The notes under the pieces: generated by a model
What the model saw: only the letters and a program-made list of their open reading frames with translations
Databases searched by the model: none
Told to the model about the DNA's origin: nothing
Shown here: in pieces, positions 42,984 to 54,203 of the stretch
Numbering within the stretch: the stretch's first letter is position 1
How the letters are laid out: the number at the start of each line of letters is the position of its first letter
Made by a program: the position numbers and the translations under genes
Source of the DNA: JALHUB01 sp963719465
GTDB taxonomy: Bacteria; Chloroflexota; Dehalococcoidia; DSTF01; JALHUB01
Reading direction: 5' to 3'
Length of the DNA stretch: 64,000 nucleotides
NCBI GenBank assembly: GCA_963719465.1
Contig: OY970386.1
Coordinates: forward strand, 1,550,001-1,614,000

Positions 42984-43934
42984 GTGTTTCGCGAGATGAG
43001 CGTCTTCAGCGGCAATGCCCATCCGGAGTTGGCGCGCAACATCTGCCGGCACCTGGAGACGCCTCTTGGCGAATGCGAGGTATTCGAGTTCAGCAACGAG
43101 AACATATTCGTCCGCATCTGCGAGAACGTGCGCGAACGCAACGTCTTCGTCGTCCAGCCGATAGCGTCGCCGGTCAACACGCGGCTCATGGAGCTGCTGA
43201 TCATGATCGACGCCTTCCGGCGCGCCTCCGCGGGGCGCATTACCGCGGTCATCCCCTATTTCGCGTACGGGCGCAGCGATAAGAAGGATCAGCCGCGCGT
43301 GCCCATTACCGCCCGCCTGGTCGCCGACATGATAACGGCCGCCGGTGCCGACCGCGTCCTGACAGTCGACCTGCACGCCTCGCAAATCCAGGGCTTCTTC
43401 CGCATTCCCGTCGATGAACTTACCGCTTTCCCCAGTCTGGGCGACTACTTCAAACAGACCGACCACCATGATCTCGTCGTCGTCGCGCCCGATCTCGCGC
43501 GCGCCAAGGACGCCCGCAACATCGCCGCCAAGCTCAACGTGCCGCTGGCCGTCGTCGAAAAGAGGCGCACCGGCAACAAGCAGACTGCTGAGGCCCTCCA
43601 GTTGATAGGCGATGTGGAAGGACGGGCGGCGCTAGTAATTGACGATGAAATAGATAGAGGCTCTACTCTGGCGGAGGTCGTCAACCTTCTCCTGAAAAGC
43701 GGCGCCACCGGCATCAAGGCGGCGGCGGTTCACGGCGTCTTCTCCGGGCCCGCAATCGAGCGGATGAAGGAAAGCCCGCTGAAGCAGGTCGTCATCACCG
43801 ACACGCTCCCGCAGCCGCCGGAGAAACGCCTCGAGAAGATACACTCGCTGACCGTCGCGCCTTTGCTCGGCGAGGCGATCAAATGCATACATACCGGACA
43901 ATCAGTCGGCGCCCTCTTCCAGACGGACGCTTGA
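42984..43934 (+). CDS. prs: Ribose-phosphate pyrophosphokinase
   Basis: The 316-residue enzyme makes phosphoribosyl pyrophosphate from ribose 5-phosphate and ATP. Landmarks are FSGNAHPELARNICRHL, GECEVFEFSNENIFVRICEN, the flexible-loop region YFAYGRSDKKDQPRVPITAR, the metal/ribose stretch DRVLTVDLHASQIQGFF, and the PRPP motif ALVIDDEIDRGSTL. Length is normal. The start is GTG 42984 with GGAGGG upstream. It is followed after 15 bases by secA, so the two may share a transcript. Ribose 5-phosphate would come from the pentose-phosphate operon at 5678-12289. Confidence 0.96.
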   Translation: MFREMSVFSGNAHPELARNICRHLETPLGECEVFEFSNENIFVRICENVRERNVFVVQPIASPVNTRLMELLIMIDAFRRASAGRITAVIPYFAYGRSDKKDQPRVPITARLVADMITAAGADRVLTVDLHASQIQGFFRIPVDELTAFPSLGDYFKQTDHHDLVVVAPDLARAKDARNIAAKLNVPLAVVEKRRTGNKQTAEALQLIGDVEGRAALVIDDEIDRGSTLAEVVNLLLKSGATGIKAAAVHGVFSGPAIERMKESPLKQVVITDTLPQPPEKRLEKIHSLTVAPLLGEAIKCIHTGQSVGALFQTDA

Positions 43935-43949
43935 GAAACCAGGATCTAG

Positions 43950-46604
<2,655 letters not shown>

Positions 46605-46606
46605 AA

Positions 46607-47332
46607 ATGGCGGAGGAAAGGCGAATGGAGGGCACGTCGGAGGGCACCCCGGCCTGTGACGAAGCCTTCGCGCACCTGCGGCAGGCGGTAGCCGGCGGCT
46701 CGCACTGGTTCCCGGCGCTACTCGAGGCCGTTGCCCTCTGGCAGGTGCCCGAGGAGACTATCGGCGACAGGCGCTACTCCTATCTCATCGACGGGGAAGC
46801 GTTCGATTGGTTGCTCCTCGCCGAACGCCTGACCGACTCCCTGGACGGCGCTGTCCCTGACGAAGAGCGCGAGGCGTTGCTCTTCTTCGGCCAGACGCCG
46901 CCTGACTGTGACGCTGCGTCTTTCAAGAACGCCATAGGCGCCGCGAAGCACACCGCCTATCTCAACTATCTCTACGGCGTCGTTGTCGAAGAGGCGCTGC
47001 AGCTTGCCGTCGAGGAGGAGCTGCACAAGGAGCGCTTCGCGCTGTGCGGCACGCGCTGCCGGCCGGCGGACGAGGAGGTCTGCGAGCGCATCTACGGCAA
47101 AGGGCGGATGGAGCTGCTGGCGCGCTTCCGCGACGAGAAAGGGCTTCCCGCCGGGGACCGCATCGCTTTCAGCGATTTGCGGGCCTTTGCTTACTGGCTC
47201 TTCAAGTATCGCCTGCGCAACTGCGACCGCGCCCGCGTCGCGTCCGACACGCGAAAAGCCATGTCGCAGCTCGCCGAGCTGGAGAACGCCCGCCGGCGCC
47301 GCGTCGCTCGCCTGGCGTCCCGCTCATCCTGA
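46607..47332 (+). CDS. Unknown protein encoded directly after secA
   Basis: The 241-residue protein has no signal peptide or membrane helix and is acidic in its first half. Recurrent features are ALWQVPEETIGDRRYSYLID, EAFDWLLLAERLTDSL, FKNAIGAAKHTAYLNYLYGV, and a C-terminal aromatic/basic stretch FAYWLFKYRLRNCDRARVAS. I do not recognise a catalytic motif or family with confidence. The start two bases after secA implies co-translation. It may be involved in export or simply be carried with secA. ATG 46607 has no strong ribosome site of its own, supporting coupling. Confidence 0.75.
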   Translation: MAEERRMEGTSEGTPACDEAFAHLRQAVAGGSHWFPALLEAVALWQVPEETIGDRRYSYLIDGEAFDWLLLAERLTDSLDGAVPDEEREALLFFGQTPPDCDAASFKNAIGAAKHTAYLNYLYGVVVEEALQLAVEEELHKERFALCGTRCRPADEEVCERIYGKGRMELLARFRDEKGLPAGDRIAFSDLRAFAYWLFKYRLRNCDRARVASDTRKAMSQLAELENARRRRVARLASRSS

Positions 47333-47405
47333 CCCTTCTTTCAGACTGCCTTCTCCTAAAGACCACCTGGAATGTGTTCTGAACATTTCTCTGCGCCGAC
47401 GGCCG

Positions 47406-47456
47406 CGGAAACCCCTCGAATCGCAGCCGGTGGGCGCCGATAACCAATTGGTCGCC
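47406..47456 (-). pseudogene. Short remnant of an FHA-domain gene end
   Basis: On the minus strand these bases encode GDQLVIGAHRLRFEGFP, matching the C-terminus of the VWA-FHA protein (GDEVVIGPHRLRFERLP, coded at 47879-47929). Base identity is 39 of 51 at a constant offset of 473. Nothing longer matches. It looks like leftover from a second, deleted FHA gene or a partial duplication. Confidence 0.5.
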
Positions 47457-47496
47457 GAAGGGACTGAGCCGATATGAAGTGCCTCGGCGAAAGGTG

Positions 47497-47871
47497 ATGA
47501 TGATCCGCGAACCTGTGGCCCCCCGACTCCTGCGACGCTTCGGCCGTATGCTGGCGATGGGCTTCGTCGTCATCTACGGCGTCTTCCTCGTCCAGAGCCT
47601 CATCGACGAGCCGTCGGCGGCGTACGTCGGCCTGCTGGCGGCGCTGGCGATCGCGGCCGCGGGCGCCGTGGCGGCGTGGGTAGACGACTGCGTCGGCGGC
47701 GGCCTGCTGTTGCTCTCGGCAGTCGCCATGGCGCTGTCCGGGGCGATCTTCGCGGTAAAGGATGCGACGACGGCGATACTCTACCTGAGCGTGCCGTTCC
47801 TGCTCGCCGGGCTGTCGGTGCTGGTGGCGCGCGGGCTGAGCGCGCGGCGAGAAGAGCAGCCGGGGCGGTAA
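47497..47871 (+). CDS. Small integral membrane protein
   Basis: The 124-residue protein has a basic N-terminus (IREPVAPRLLRRFGR) and four hydrophobic segments (LAMGFVVIYGVFLVQSLI, AAYVGLLAALAIAAAGAVAA, GGGLLLLSAVAMALSGAIFA, AILYLSVPFLLAGLSVLVA). It ends in a basic tail (SARREEQPGR). No family is recognised. ATG 47497 or 47500 is preferred because AAAGG lies just before; GTG 47479 is an alternative. It ends one base before the stop of the convergent VWA-FHA gene. Confidence 0.65.
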   Translation: MMIREPVAPRLLRRFGRMLAMGFVVIYGVFLVQSLIDEPSAAYVGLLAALAIAAAGAVAAWVDDCVGGGLLLLSAVAMALSGAIFAVKDATTAILYLSVPFLLAGLSVLVARGLSARREEQPGR

Positions 47872-47872
47872 G

Positions 47873-49336
47873 CTACTGCGGCAGGCGCTCGAATCGCAAC
47901 CGGTGCGGGCCGATCACGACCTCGTCGCCGTTCTCAAGCGCCGCCCAGGCCACCTGCCGCTCGTTCACGTACGTCGCGAAACGCGGCCCCTCCAGATGGT
48001 GCAGCATGAAGTGCCCCTCTCGCAGCCAGAGCCGCGCGTGCTCTTCACCGACACGACCATCGGGGTTCGCGAGCGGCAGGATGCAGCCGGCCCCGCCGCC
48101 GAGGGTAACCGGCTTGCCGCCCAGCGCGACACTCTTGCCCTTGTCCGGTCCGTCGACGACGATGAGTCGGGCAATTGGCGGCTCGCCTTCTCGGACGCTG
48201 AGCGGCGGCGGCGCAAAGGCGCTGGCCGTCGCCGCACCCGACTCCGACACCAGAATTCGCTTCCGCCGCCTGCGCCATGTGGCGAAGGCGCCCGCCACGA
48301 GAAGCACCGCCAGGGCGCTAGCCAGCGCGGCGGCCAGGGCGAGCAGCGCCCGGCTCGGGCGACTGCCGCTCGACGTGGTGGCTGCGGCCTGGGGCGGTTG
48401 TTGCGGCGTCACTGTTGGCACGACGCTCGGCCGGAGGAAGCGCGTCGAGCCGCTTGCCGAAACTCCGGCTGAGTTGACCGTCACCTCAAGGTCGGTGGTC
48501 CCGAGATTCGCTGGCGCGCTGAGATGCAACTGGACCAGGTACTGCGAGCTTAGAACGGTCTCGATCTGGTCGAAGGCCGCGCTTATGTCGCCCGGCGTGG
48601 GAGCCGCGAGGAACTCGCCGCCCGTGCGGCCCGCCAGGACCTGCAGGTACAGAAGGCTGATGTCGTTGCCGAGGCCGATGGTGAAGAACGGCACGCCCGA
48701 ATTGATCGCCGCATCCAGCGAGCCCTGCACGTCGGCGGCGCTTTTGTTTCCCGAGTCCGGGCCGTCGGTGAGGAGGATGACGGCTCGCCGCGGCAGGGGC
48801 GCGGTCCTGGCCCTCTGGGCCGCCCCGACCACCGCGTCGTAGAGGGCTCTCGAGCCGCCGGCCTGAAGCGCGTGCAGCGTGGCCGCCAGCGACTGCTCGT
48901 CGGAAGTCAGGATGCTGGGCATGCCAGCGCTGTCGGCGAAGGGGATGACGATGGCGCCGTCTTTCGGGAGGAGCGCGCCGACGAAGTTCGTTGCGGCCTC
49001 CTGCGCCGCGGACAGCGGCTCGCCTGCCATCTCGCTGCTTGTATCGATGACCAGCACGACGGCGAGCCCGAGGTCAGACGACGCGGCGGCCTGGACTCCG
49101 GTGACGCCGGCGGGATTGCCGTCCTCGGTCGCCGAGAAGTCGGCGGCGGTGAGTCCGGCCAGAGGCGCTCCCGTGGCGTCTCGCACGTCGATGACGGCGG
49201 TGACGTCAGGGTAGGCGCTGGTGATGACCTGCGCGATGTTGAGGGTGGCCGGCGCCTGCGCGTGCGCGGGAAGCGCCATCAGCAGAGTCGAGAGGAGCCC
49301 GATCGTTGCCAGTCCCTTCAGCAATGGCTGCTCCAC
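47873..49336 (-). CDS. Exported VWA domain joined through one membrane helix to a cytoplasmic FHA domain
   Basis: The 487-residue protein starts with a signal peptide (GLATIGLLSTLLMALPAHAQA). A VWA domain follows, with the metal-ion site DTSSEMAGEPLSAAQ and ILLTDGPDSGN. A membrane helix lies at about residues 340-365 (LLALAAALASALAVLLVAGA), followed by basic residues (WRRRRKRI). An FHA domain at about 390-485 (LIVVDGPDKGKSVALGGKPV, EEHARLWLREGHFMLHHLEG, YVNERQV) ends the protein. FHA domains bind phosphothreonine peptides and VWA domains bind proteins, so the molecule could relay an outside contact to an inside kinase substrate (inference). The FHA usually lies N-terminal or alone, so this order is uncommon. 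No Ser/Thr kinase gene is nearby. Confidence 0.88.
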   Translation of the reverse strand: MEQPLLKGLATIGLLSTLLMALPAHAQAPATLNIAQVITSAYPDVTAVIDVRDATGAPLAGLTAADFSATEDGNPAGVTGVQAAASSDLGLAVVLVIDTSSEMAGEPLSAAQEAATNFVGALLPKDGAIVIPFADSAGMPSILTSDEQSLAATLHALQAGGSRALYDAVVGAAQRARTAPLPRRAVILLTDGPDSGNKSAADVQGSLDAAINSGVPFFTIGLGNDISLLYLQVLAGRTGGEFLAAPTPGDISAAFDQIETVLSSQYLVQLHLSAPANLGTTDLEVTVNSAGVSASGSTRFLRPSVVPTVTPQQPPQAAATTSSGSRPSRALLALAAALASALAVLLVAGAFATWRRRRKRILVSESGAATASAFAPPPLSVREGEPPIARLIVVDGPDKGKSVALGGKPVTLGGGAGCILPLANPDGRVGEEHARLWLREGHFMLHHLEGPRFATYVNERQVAWAALENGDEVVIGPHRLRFERLPQ

Positions 49337-49422
49337 CTGCGGGGAAGGAGTAGGATAGTTTTCCTCAGACTAGGTGAGGCCCGTTAGTCTGTCAAGGAAG
49401 AAGCGGGAGAAAGGCTGGGAAG

Positions 49423-50320
49423 GTGGGAAAACGGCGGGCGATGGTCGCGATTGTCGTTGGGATGGCGGTCGCGGCTGCCTGCGGCCGCGGCGGCCCCGCC
49501 GCCACTCCGACCCCGGTCCCCCCGACTGCGCCGCCGCCCACATCGTCGTCGCCGCCGTCCGCGACGCCCAGCCCCGCGCCGGTTGTCGCGCCGCTGGAGC
49601 CGCGGGGCTTCCCAATCGACCCGACGCTAAGGGCCGGGCTCGTCGTCGGCCAGCCGCCGGACCGGAGCATCGCCTGGGGCGCCGGCCCGGATGCGCTTGC
49701 GTACAGCCGCGATTACCAGAACGTCGGCCGACCCGGAGCGCGCGAACGACTCCGGCTGGGATTGCCGCACGCACGTCGAGTACGAGGGGCAGCCGGCGGT
49801 CGACTGGTACGTCCCGATGGACACGCCCGTCCACGCGACGATGGACGGGGTCGCGACGCTGAACATCGTCACGGTCACCAGCGCCTTCGACTACTACGGC
49901 GTCAACGGCGAGCCCTACATGGGCAACCCCAATTGCCAGAGCGCGTCGGTCGCGCCGTTTGCCGGCGTCAGCGGCGGCAAGGGCGTCTTCGTCGAAGTCG
50001 AGAACGAGGACTTCGTGACGGACTACGGCCATCTCGACCCGAAGCAGACGATTGCGGCGCTGCCGCCCGCCGCCTTTCTTCCCGGCTATTCCCCTGATTT
50101 CGATTACGCGGCGGCTTTCGCGGCGATCCGTGACTTCCGCGTCTTCACGCCGGTTGCCCGTTGGAGCGTGAAACGCGGCGATATCATCGGCTACAGCGGC
50201 AGCAGCGGCTACAGCGAGGCGCCCCACCTCCACTATTCGATTCGACGCGCGGGGGAATCGCAGCTATTGTGCCCGACGGCGGAGTCCGGGTTCGCAGACG
50301 GGGGCTGGCTGCTGAAGTAG
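49423..50320 (+). CDS. M23-family metallopeptidase lipoprotein, interrupted by an apparent +1 frameshift
   Basis: The first frame from GTG 49423 encodes a lipoprotein signal (VAIVVGMAVAAACGRGG), a Pro/Thr-rich linker, and RGFPIDPTLRAGLVVGQPPD up to AYSRDYQN. The next frame then continues with DPERANDSGWDCRTHVEYEG and a LytM/M23 domain. That domain has YVPMDTPVHATMDGVA, TDYGHLD and the zinc motif HLHYSIRR. Removing one G of the pair at 49726-49727 joins them into about 298 residues. M23 peptidases cut peptidoglycan cross-links. Alone, the second frame (from 49691) would lack any export signal. It is divergent from the VWA-FHA gene. Confidence 0.75.
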
Positions 50321-50337
50321 GGCCGGTTGGGCTTCGC

Positions 50338-50376
50338 GGCGCGACGAGCGGAGCGAGTCGCGCAACCCCGAACGCG
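50338..50376 (+). repeat. Intergenic hairpin repeat, element C
   Basis: A 7-base-pair stem (50339-50345 with 50357-50363) around an 11-base loop is followed by the tail AACCCCGAACGCG. It lies in the 149-base spacer between the convergent M23 and ArsA-like genes. It shares the opening GGCGC and the tail with elements A and B, but the loop differs. Confidence 0.6.
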
Positions 50377-50469
50377 ATCAGCGTACGTAGCACTGCCGTT
50401 ACGAAGTCGACATGGATGGATCGACGCAGCATTCCGAGGTTTGCAAAATCCGTCGCTGAGGCCGAACGG

Positions 50470-51648
50470 CTATCCGTCCTTGCTGAAGGCGATCGCCAGA
50501 CGCTCGCCGTCCATCTTCGCCGAGGTCGCCCGTCGGCCCGCCAGCGCCCGCGGCAGCAGCACCTGGCGCTTGTAGCCGCCGACCCGGACCGTCAGCTCGC
50601 CGCCGCGCTGCGCCAGCGAAATGTCCTCGCGCTCCACAAACGGCATGCCCAGGCTGAGCACGTACTCGCCGTCCTGCGACCGGACCTCCTGTGCGACGGC
50701 GGGGTAATAGATGCGGGTCGGGTCCGCGCCGCCGAAAAGATGGTCCGCCATTTCCCGCAGCCCGTCCATTCCGACCACCTCGTGCTCCAGAAGCGGCGCC
50801 GTCAACACCGGCAGCGGCGAGAAAGCCTCATCAATCTGGCGGCGGTAGCGCGCCTGCGCCTCCTGCCAGCGCTGGAAGTAGCCGTCGTCAATCTGCTCGG
50901 GCAGCAAGCGATTGCAGACGACGGCATCGGTGACGTAGCCGTACAAGTTCAGGTATGTGAAGCTGCGCTGCGCCTCCTTGACGACCATCTTTTCCGGATT
51001 GACGACCAGCCGCACCGTCGATACGTCGCGGTCCGAGAGGAGGTCGTGCAGCTCCGCCAGGCGGGCCATGAGGTCCTCCGCCGCGTCGAAGACCTCCTTC
51101 TTCGGCACCGGCATGCCCGTCAGGCCGCGCACGACCGGCCCTGCTATCTTCGCGATGCGCCGCTCCACCGGCAGCACCTTGTCGATCCACCAGCGCGCCG
51201 CTTCCGGAAAGCTGAGCAGCGAAAGCGCCTGCCCCGTCGGCGCGCAGTCGACGATGACGGTGTCGAAATCGCCGCTCTGGTAGTTGCGAGTGATCCAGAA
51301 GAGGCTAGCGAGCTCTTCCATGCCCGGCAGCACCGCAACTTCGTCGGCATCTATCTCCCGCATCCCCTGCCAGACCAGCAGCGCCGTTAGCCACTCTTGG
51401 ACGATCCCCCAGAAGTGCTTGATATTGAAATAGACGTTGCTTTCCTGCGCCCAGAGGTTCTCGGCGACCTGGGTCGGCTCCGGACCGAGCGGCGTGTCGA
51501 ACGAATCGGCGAGGCTATGCGCGGCGTCGGTGCTGAGGACGACGGTGCGATGCCCCAGCTCGGCGGCCCGAACCGCGGTGGCGGCGGAGACGGTCGTCTT
51601 GCCGACGCCTCCCTTACCGGTGTAGAGGATTATCCTGCCCTTGCCCAT
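50470..51648 (-). CDS. ArsA/GET3-family ATPase
   Basis: The 392-residue protein has the deviant Walker A YTGKGGVGKTTVSAATAVR, switch I STDAAHSLADSF and Walker B-like FDTVIVDCAPTGQALSLL. A C-terminal small beta domain (YVLSLGMPFVEREDISLAQR, GELTVRVGGYKRQVLLP) resembles alpha-crystallin/HSP20. This architecture is common in bacterial ArsA homologues without arsenic genes. The family includes arsenite pumps' ATPases and tail-anchored protein targeting factors. No arsB/arsR lies nearby, and the conserved arsenic-binding cysteines are not evident, so arsenite transport is doubtful. It is cytoplasmic. The start is ATG 51648. Confidence 0.88.
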   Translation of the reverse strand: MGKGRIILYTGKGGVGKTTVSAATAVRAAELGHRTVVLSTDAAHSLADSFDTPLGPEPTQVAENLWAQESNVYFNIKHFWGIVQEWLTALLVWQGMREIDADEVAVLPGMEELASLFWITRNYQSGDFDTVIVDCAPTGQALSLLSFPEAARWWIDKVLPVERRIAKIAGPVVRGLTGMPVPKKEVFDAAEDLMARLAELHDLLSDRDVSTVRLVVNPEKMVVKEAQRSFTYLNLYGYVTDAVVCNRLLPEQIDDGYFQRWQEAQARYRRQIDEAFSPLPVLTAPLLEHEVVGMDGLREMADHLFGGADPTRIYYPAVAQEVRSQDGEYVLSLGMPFVEREDISLAQRGGELTVRVGGYKRQVLLPRALAGRRATSAKMDGERLAIAFSKDG

Positions 51649-51687
51649 CCCAACAATCCCATGGCCGTTGGCCCAAAGGTGTCTGGC

Positions 51688-52155
51688 TCAAGACCGTCTG
51701 GCGACGTCCTCCAGCGTCATGCCGCGGTAGATCTCTTCCAGCTCGACCTGGCGCTCGCCGGAGACGCGCATGAATATCGCCTCCGCTTCCGATAGCACGA
51801 CGCCTTCATCCGAACGTACTTCGGCGCGCACCGTGACCCAGCGGCCGCGGTTCTTTTCGATCAGGCCGACGACGTTCACCGGTTTGAAGAGCGGCACCGG
51901 ATCGCGGTAGCGGATGTTGATCTTGCCGGTTACCGCCCAGATGCCGTGGCTCATCGTGACCCAGCCCATCGCTTCGTCGAGCATGGTCGCCACCAGGCCG
52001 CCGTGCATGAAGCCGGGCCAGCCCTGATGCTCCGCCTGCGGCGTGAACGGCGCCGACACCTTGCCGTCCTCCATTGCGAAGGAAAGGTGCAGGCCAAGAG
52101 GATTGTGCTTGCTGCAACCGAAGCAGTAATGGCGTTCGAGCTCTTTTTCTTCCAT
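51688..52155 (-). CDS. PaaI/4HBT-family hotdog thioesterase
   Basis: The 155-residue hotdog-fold protein has an N-terminal CFGCSKHNPLGLHLSF and the family helix PGFMHGGLVATMLDEAMGWV, in which the HGG and the acidic residue form the active site. GKINIRYRDPVPLFKPVNVV follows. Such enzymes hydrolyse acyl-CoA thioesters. The cysteine pair near the start is typical of one subfamily. It sits between ArsA-like and peroxiredoxin genes on the same strand; the 13-base gap to the peroxiredoxin gene suggests co-transcription. The exact acyl-CoA is unknown. Confidence 0.9.
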   Translation of the reverse strand: MEEKELERHYCFGCSKHNPLGLHLSFAMEDGKVSAPFTPQAEHQGWPGFMHGGLVATMLDEAMGWVTMSHGIWAVTGKINIRYRDPVPLFKPVNVVGLIEKNRGRWVTVRAEVRSDEGVVLSEAEAIFMRVSGERQVELEEIYRGMTLEDVARRS

Positions 52156-52168
52156 GCCTTCTTCGCCC

Positions 52169-52633
52169 TCAAGCGGCTTCCGTCTGCCGGTCTATTGCCG
52201 CGAGCGCCTCGCGATGGTCCCGCGGCTCGGACATGCCGCTGCGGGTAACGTAGCGGATGACGCCGTCGCTGTCGATGACGACGGTCAAGCGTTCCGCCAG
52301 CCCCAGCGCCTCGTTCCAGCAGCCGTAGAGGCGCGCCACCTCGCCCTTCGGGTCGGAGAGGAGCGTGTGTTTGAAGCCCATCGCATCTTTCCACGCCTTC
52401 AGCGTCCAGTGACTGTCGTGGCTGACGCTGTAGACGCGGGCGCCCTTGGCTTCGAATTCAGAGTAGTCGTCGCGGTAGGCGCACATCTCGCTCGTGCAGA
52501 CGGGCGAGAAAGCGGCGGGCAGGAAGACGAGCACCACCGGTCCGCCCCGCTGCTCCGAGAGCCTGGCCGGTTTGTTTTCCTCATCCCGAAGCTCAAAGTC
52601 GGGCGCGGGTTTGCCGATATCTATCTCAGCCAT
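52169..52633 (-). CDS. Peroxiredoxin (AhpE/BCP-like)
   Basis: The 154-residue thiol peroxidase begins IGKPAPDFELRDEENKPARL. It has the active-site motif FLPAAFSPVCTSEMCAYRDD, with the peroxidatic cysteine in PVCTSE and a nearby second cysteine in EMC. The arginine region (GLAERLTVVIDSDGVIRYV) is also present. It reduces hydrogen peroxide or organic peroxides in the cytoplasm. Length and motif fit AhpE-type enzymes. The short gap to the thioesterase gene downstream suggests one transcript. Electron donors are unknown. Confidence 0.93.
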   Translation of the reverse strand: MAEIDIGKPAPDFELRDEENKPARLSEQRGGPVVLVFLPAAFSPVCTSEMCAYRDDYSEFEAKGARVYSVSHDSHWTLKAWKDAMGFKHTLLSDPKGEVARLYGCWNEALGLAERLTVVIDSDGVIRYVTRSGMSEPRDHREALAAIDRQTEAA

Positions 52634-52688
52634 TGCATCCTCCTCCTCGCGGATTCCCTTTCCGCGAAAGAAGCTGACCAGCCGGAGA

Positions 52689-54155
52689 CTACGCCTGCTG
52701 CTCGCTCAGGAAGCGGTGGATTCCCTCGGCTGCCCTTTGTGCGTCGGCGATCGCGGTCACCACGAGGTCAGCGCCATGAGCGCAGTCGCCGCCGGCGAAG
52801 ACGCCGGGAAGGCTGGTCGCGCCGGTCTCCGGGTCGATGGCGACCTCGCCCCAACGGCTCGTCTTCAGGCTAGTGCATCCCTGGACCGCCGCCTTATCGA
52901 CGTTGAAGCCAAGAGCGAACACCACCGTGTCGACATCGATCATGAACTCCGAGTTGGCGATCGGAAGAGGACGTCGCCGGCCGCTTTCGTCGGGCTCGCC
53001 CAGCTCCATTCGTTGGCATTCCAGCTTTTGGACATGTTCGGACGCATCGCCCAGCAGGCGGACGGGCGCCGCCAGGAAGAGGAATTGCGCTCCTTCTTCC
53101 CGCGCGTTCGTCCGCTCGGCCGCCCGCCCCGGCATTTCCGCTTCCGTCCGCCGGTAGACGCAGGTCACCTGTCTAGCGCCGAGTCGAAGCGCTGTCCGGA
53201 GGCAGTCCACCGCCGTGTCGCCGCCGCCGATGACCGCGACGCGTGAGCCGACCTCGACCGGGCGTCGCATCAACTCCGGCAGCTTGGCGGGCGCGACGTT
53301 AGCCCGCACGAGGAAGTCCATCGCCTGGTAGACACCAGCCAGCTCGCTGGCGGCACCCTGGTCGGGCAGCGGCAGCAACGTCTCTTTCGTCGCGCCGTAG
53401 CCGAGGAAGACGGCGTCGTAGGCGTCGGTCAGCTCTTCGACGGTCACGTCCTCGCCCAGAACAGTGCTCTGCCGGAACTCGACGCCCAGTCGTCTCAGAA
53501 AAGCGATCTTCTCCTCGACGATAGCCTTGTCCATCTTGAAGCTCGGGATGCCGTAGAGAAGCAGGCCGCCCGGTTCGGGCCAGGCGTCGAGCACGGTGCA
53601 GTGGTGGCCCTTCCTGGCGAGCTCTTCCGCGACCGTCAGGCCGGCCGGCCCGCCGCCGACGATCGCGACGCGCTTGCCGGTAGAGGGCGTGACCGGCGGC
53701 AGCGGACGCCCCCCGTGCTGTCGCTGGTAGTCGGTGATGAACACCTCTATGCGACCGATCGCCACGGCCCGCGAGCTTTTCGCCAGCACACAATGACCCT
53801 CGCACTGGCGCTCCTGCGGGCACAGGCGCGAGCACATCTCCGGCATCGGACTTGTCTCCCGCAGCTTTGCCGCGGCGCCGAGGACGTCCTCCGATTCGAG
53901 CAGCGCGAGGTAGCCCGGAATGTCGTTATGAATCGGACAGGCCTTCATGCAGGGCGCCGCCGGGCACTGGATGCAGCGGCTCGCCTCCAGGCGCGCGGTC
54001 TTGCCGTCCCAGGGCAGGTAGATCTCATCCCAGTCCCGGGCGCGGCTCTCCGCTGGCCGCTTGTCGATAGGCTGGGGCGGCAGCTTTAGCCGCGCTTTCC
54101 TGTCGACGGGGTGCTTTGTCTCCGTTGTTACGGCGTTGTCCCTTCCGGCAAGCAT
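52689..54155 (-). CDS. GltD-like FAD/NAD(P) oxidoreductase with iron-sulfur N-terminal domain
   Basis: The 488-residue protein has an N-terminal domain with two cysteine clusters (SRCIQCPAAPCMKACPIHND and MCSRLCPQERQCEGHCVL) that bind [4Fe-4S] centres. A FAD Rossmann motif (VAIVGGGPAGLTVAEELARK), an NAD(P) motif (VAVIGGGDTAVDCLRTALRL) and the FAD closing segment PGVFAGGDCAHGADLV follow. This is the layout of glutamate synthase small subunit, NfnB and PreT. No gltB, nfnA or preA gene adjoins, so the electron partner is unknown. GGGAG lies just before ATG 54155. Confidence 0.9.
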   Translation of the reverse strand: MLAGRDNAVTTETKHPVDRKARLKLPPQPIDKRPAESRARDWDEIYLPWDGKTARLEASRCIQCPAAPCMKACPIHNDIPGYLALLESEDVLGAAAKLRETSPMPEMCSRLCPQERQCEGHCVLAKSSRAVAIGRIEVFITDYQRQHGGRPLPPVTPSTGKRVAIVGGGPAGLTVAEELARKGHHCTVLDAWPEPGGLLLYGIPSFKMDKAIVEEKIAFLRRLGVEFRQSTVLGEDVTVEELTDAYDAVFLGYGATKETLLPLPDQGAASELAGVYQAMDFLVRANVAPAKLPELMRRPVEVGSRVAVIGGGDTAVDCLRTALRLGARQVTCVYRRTEAEMPGRAAERTNAREEGAQFLFLAAPVRLLGDASEHVQKLECQRMELGEPDESGRRRPLPIANSEFMIDVDTVVFALGFNVDKAAVQGCTSLKTSRWGEVAIDPETGATSLPGVFAGGDCAHGADLVVTAIADAQRAAEGIHRFLSEQQA

Positions 54156-54203
54156 GTGCTCCCACTCTTAGCTTACACGAGCCATGCGAAGGGGGGCAAG
54201 GAG

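Noticed and set aside
50470..51648. Arsenite pump ATPase
   Set aside because: The ArsA fold is clear, but no arsB/arsR neighbour and no evident arsenic-binding cysteines, so I kept the general family name.
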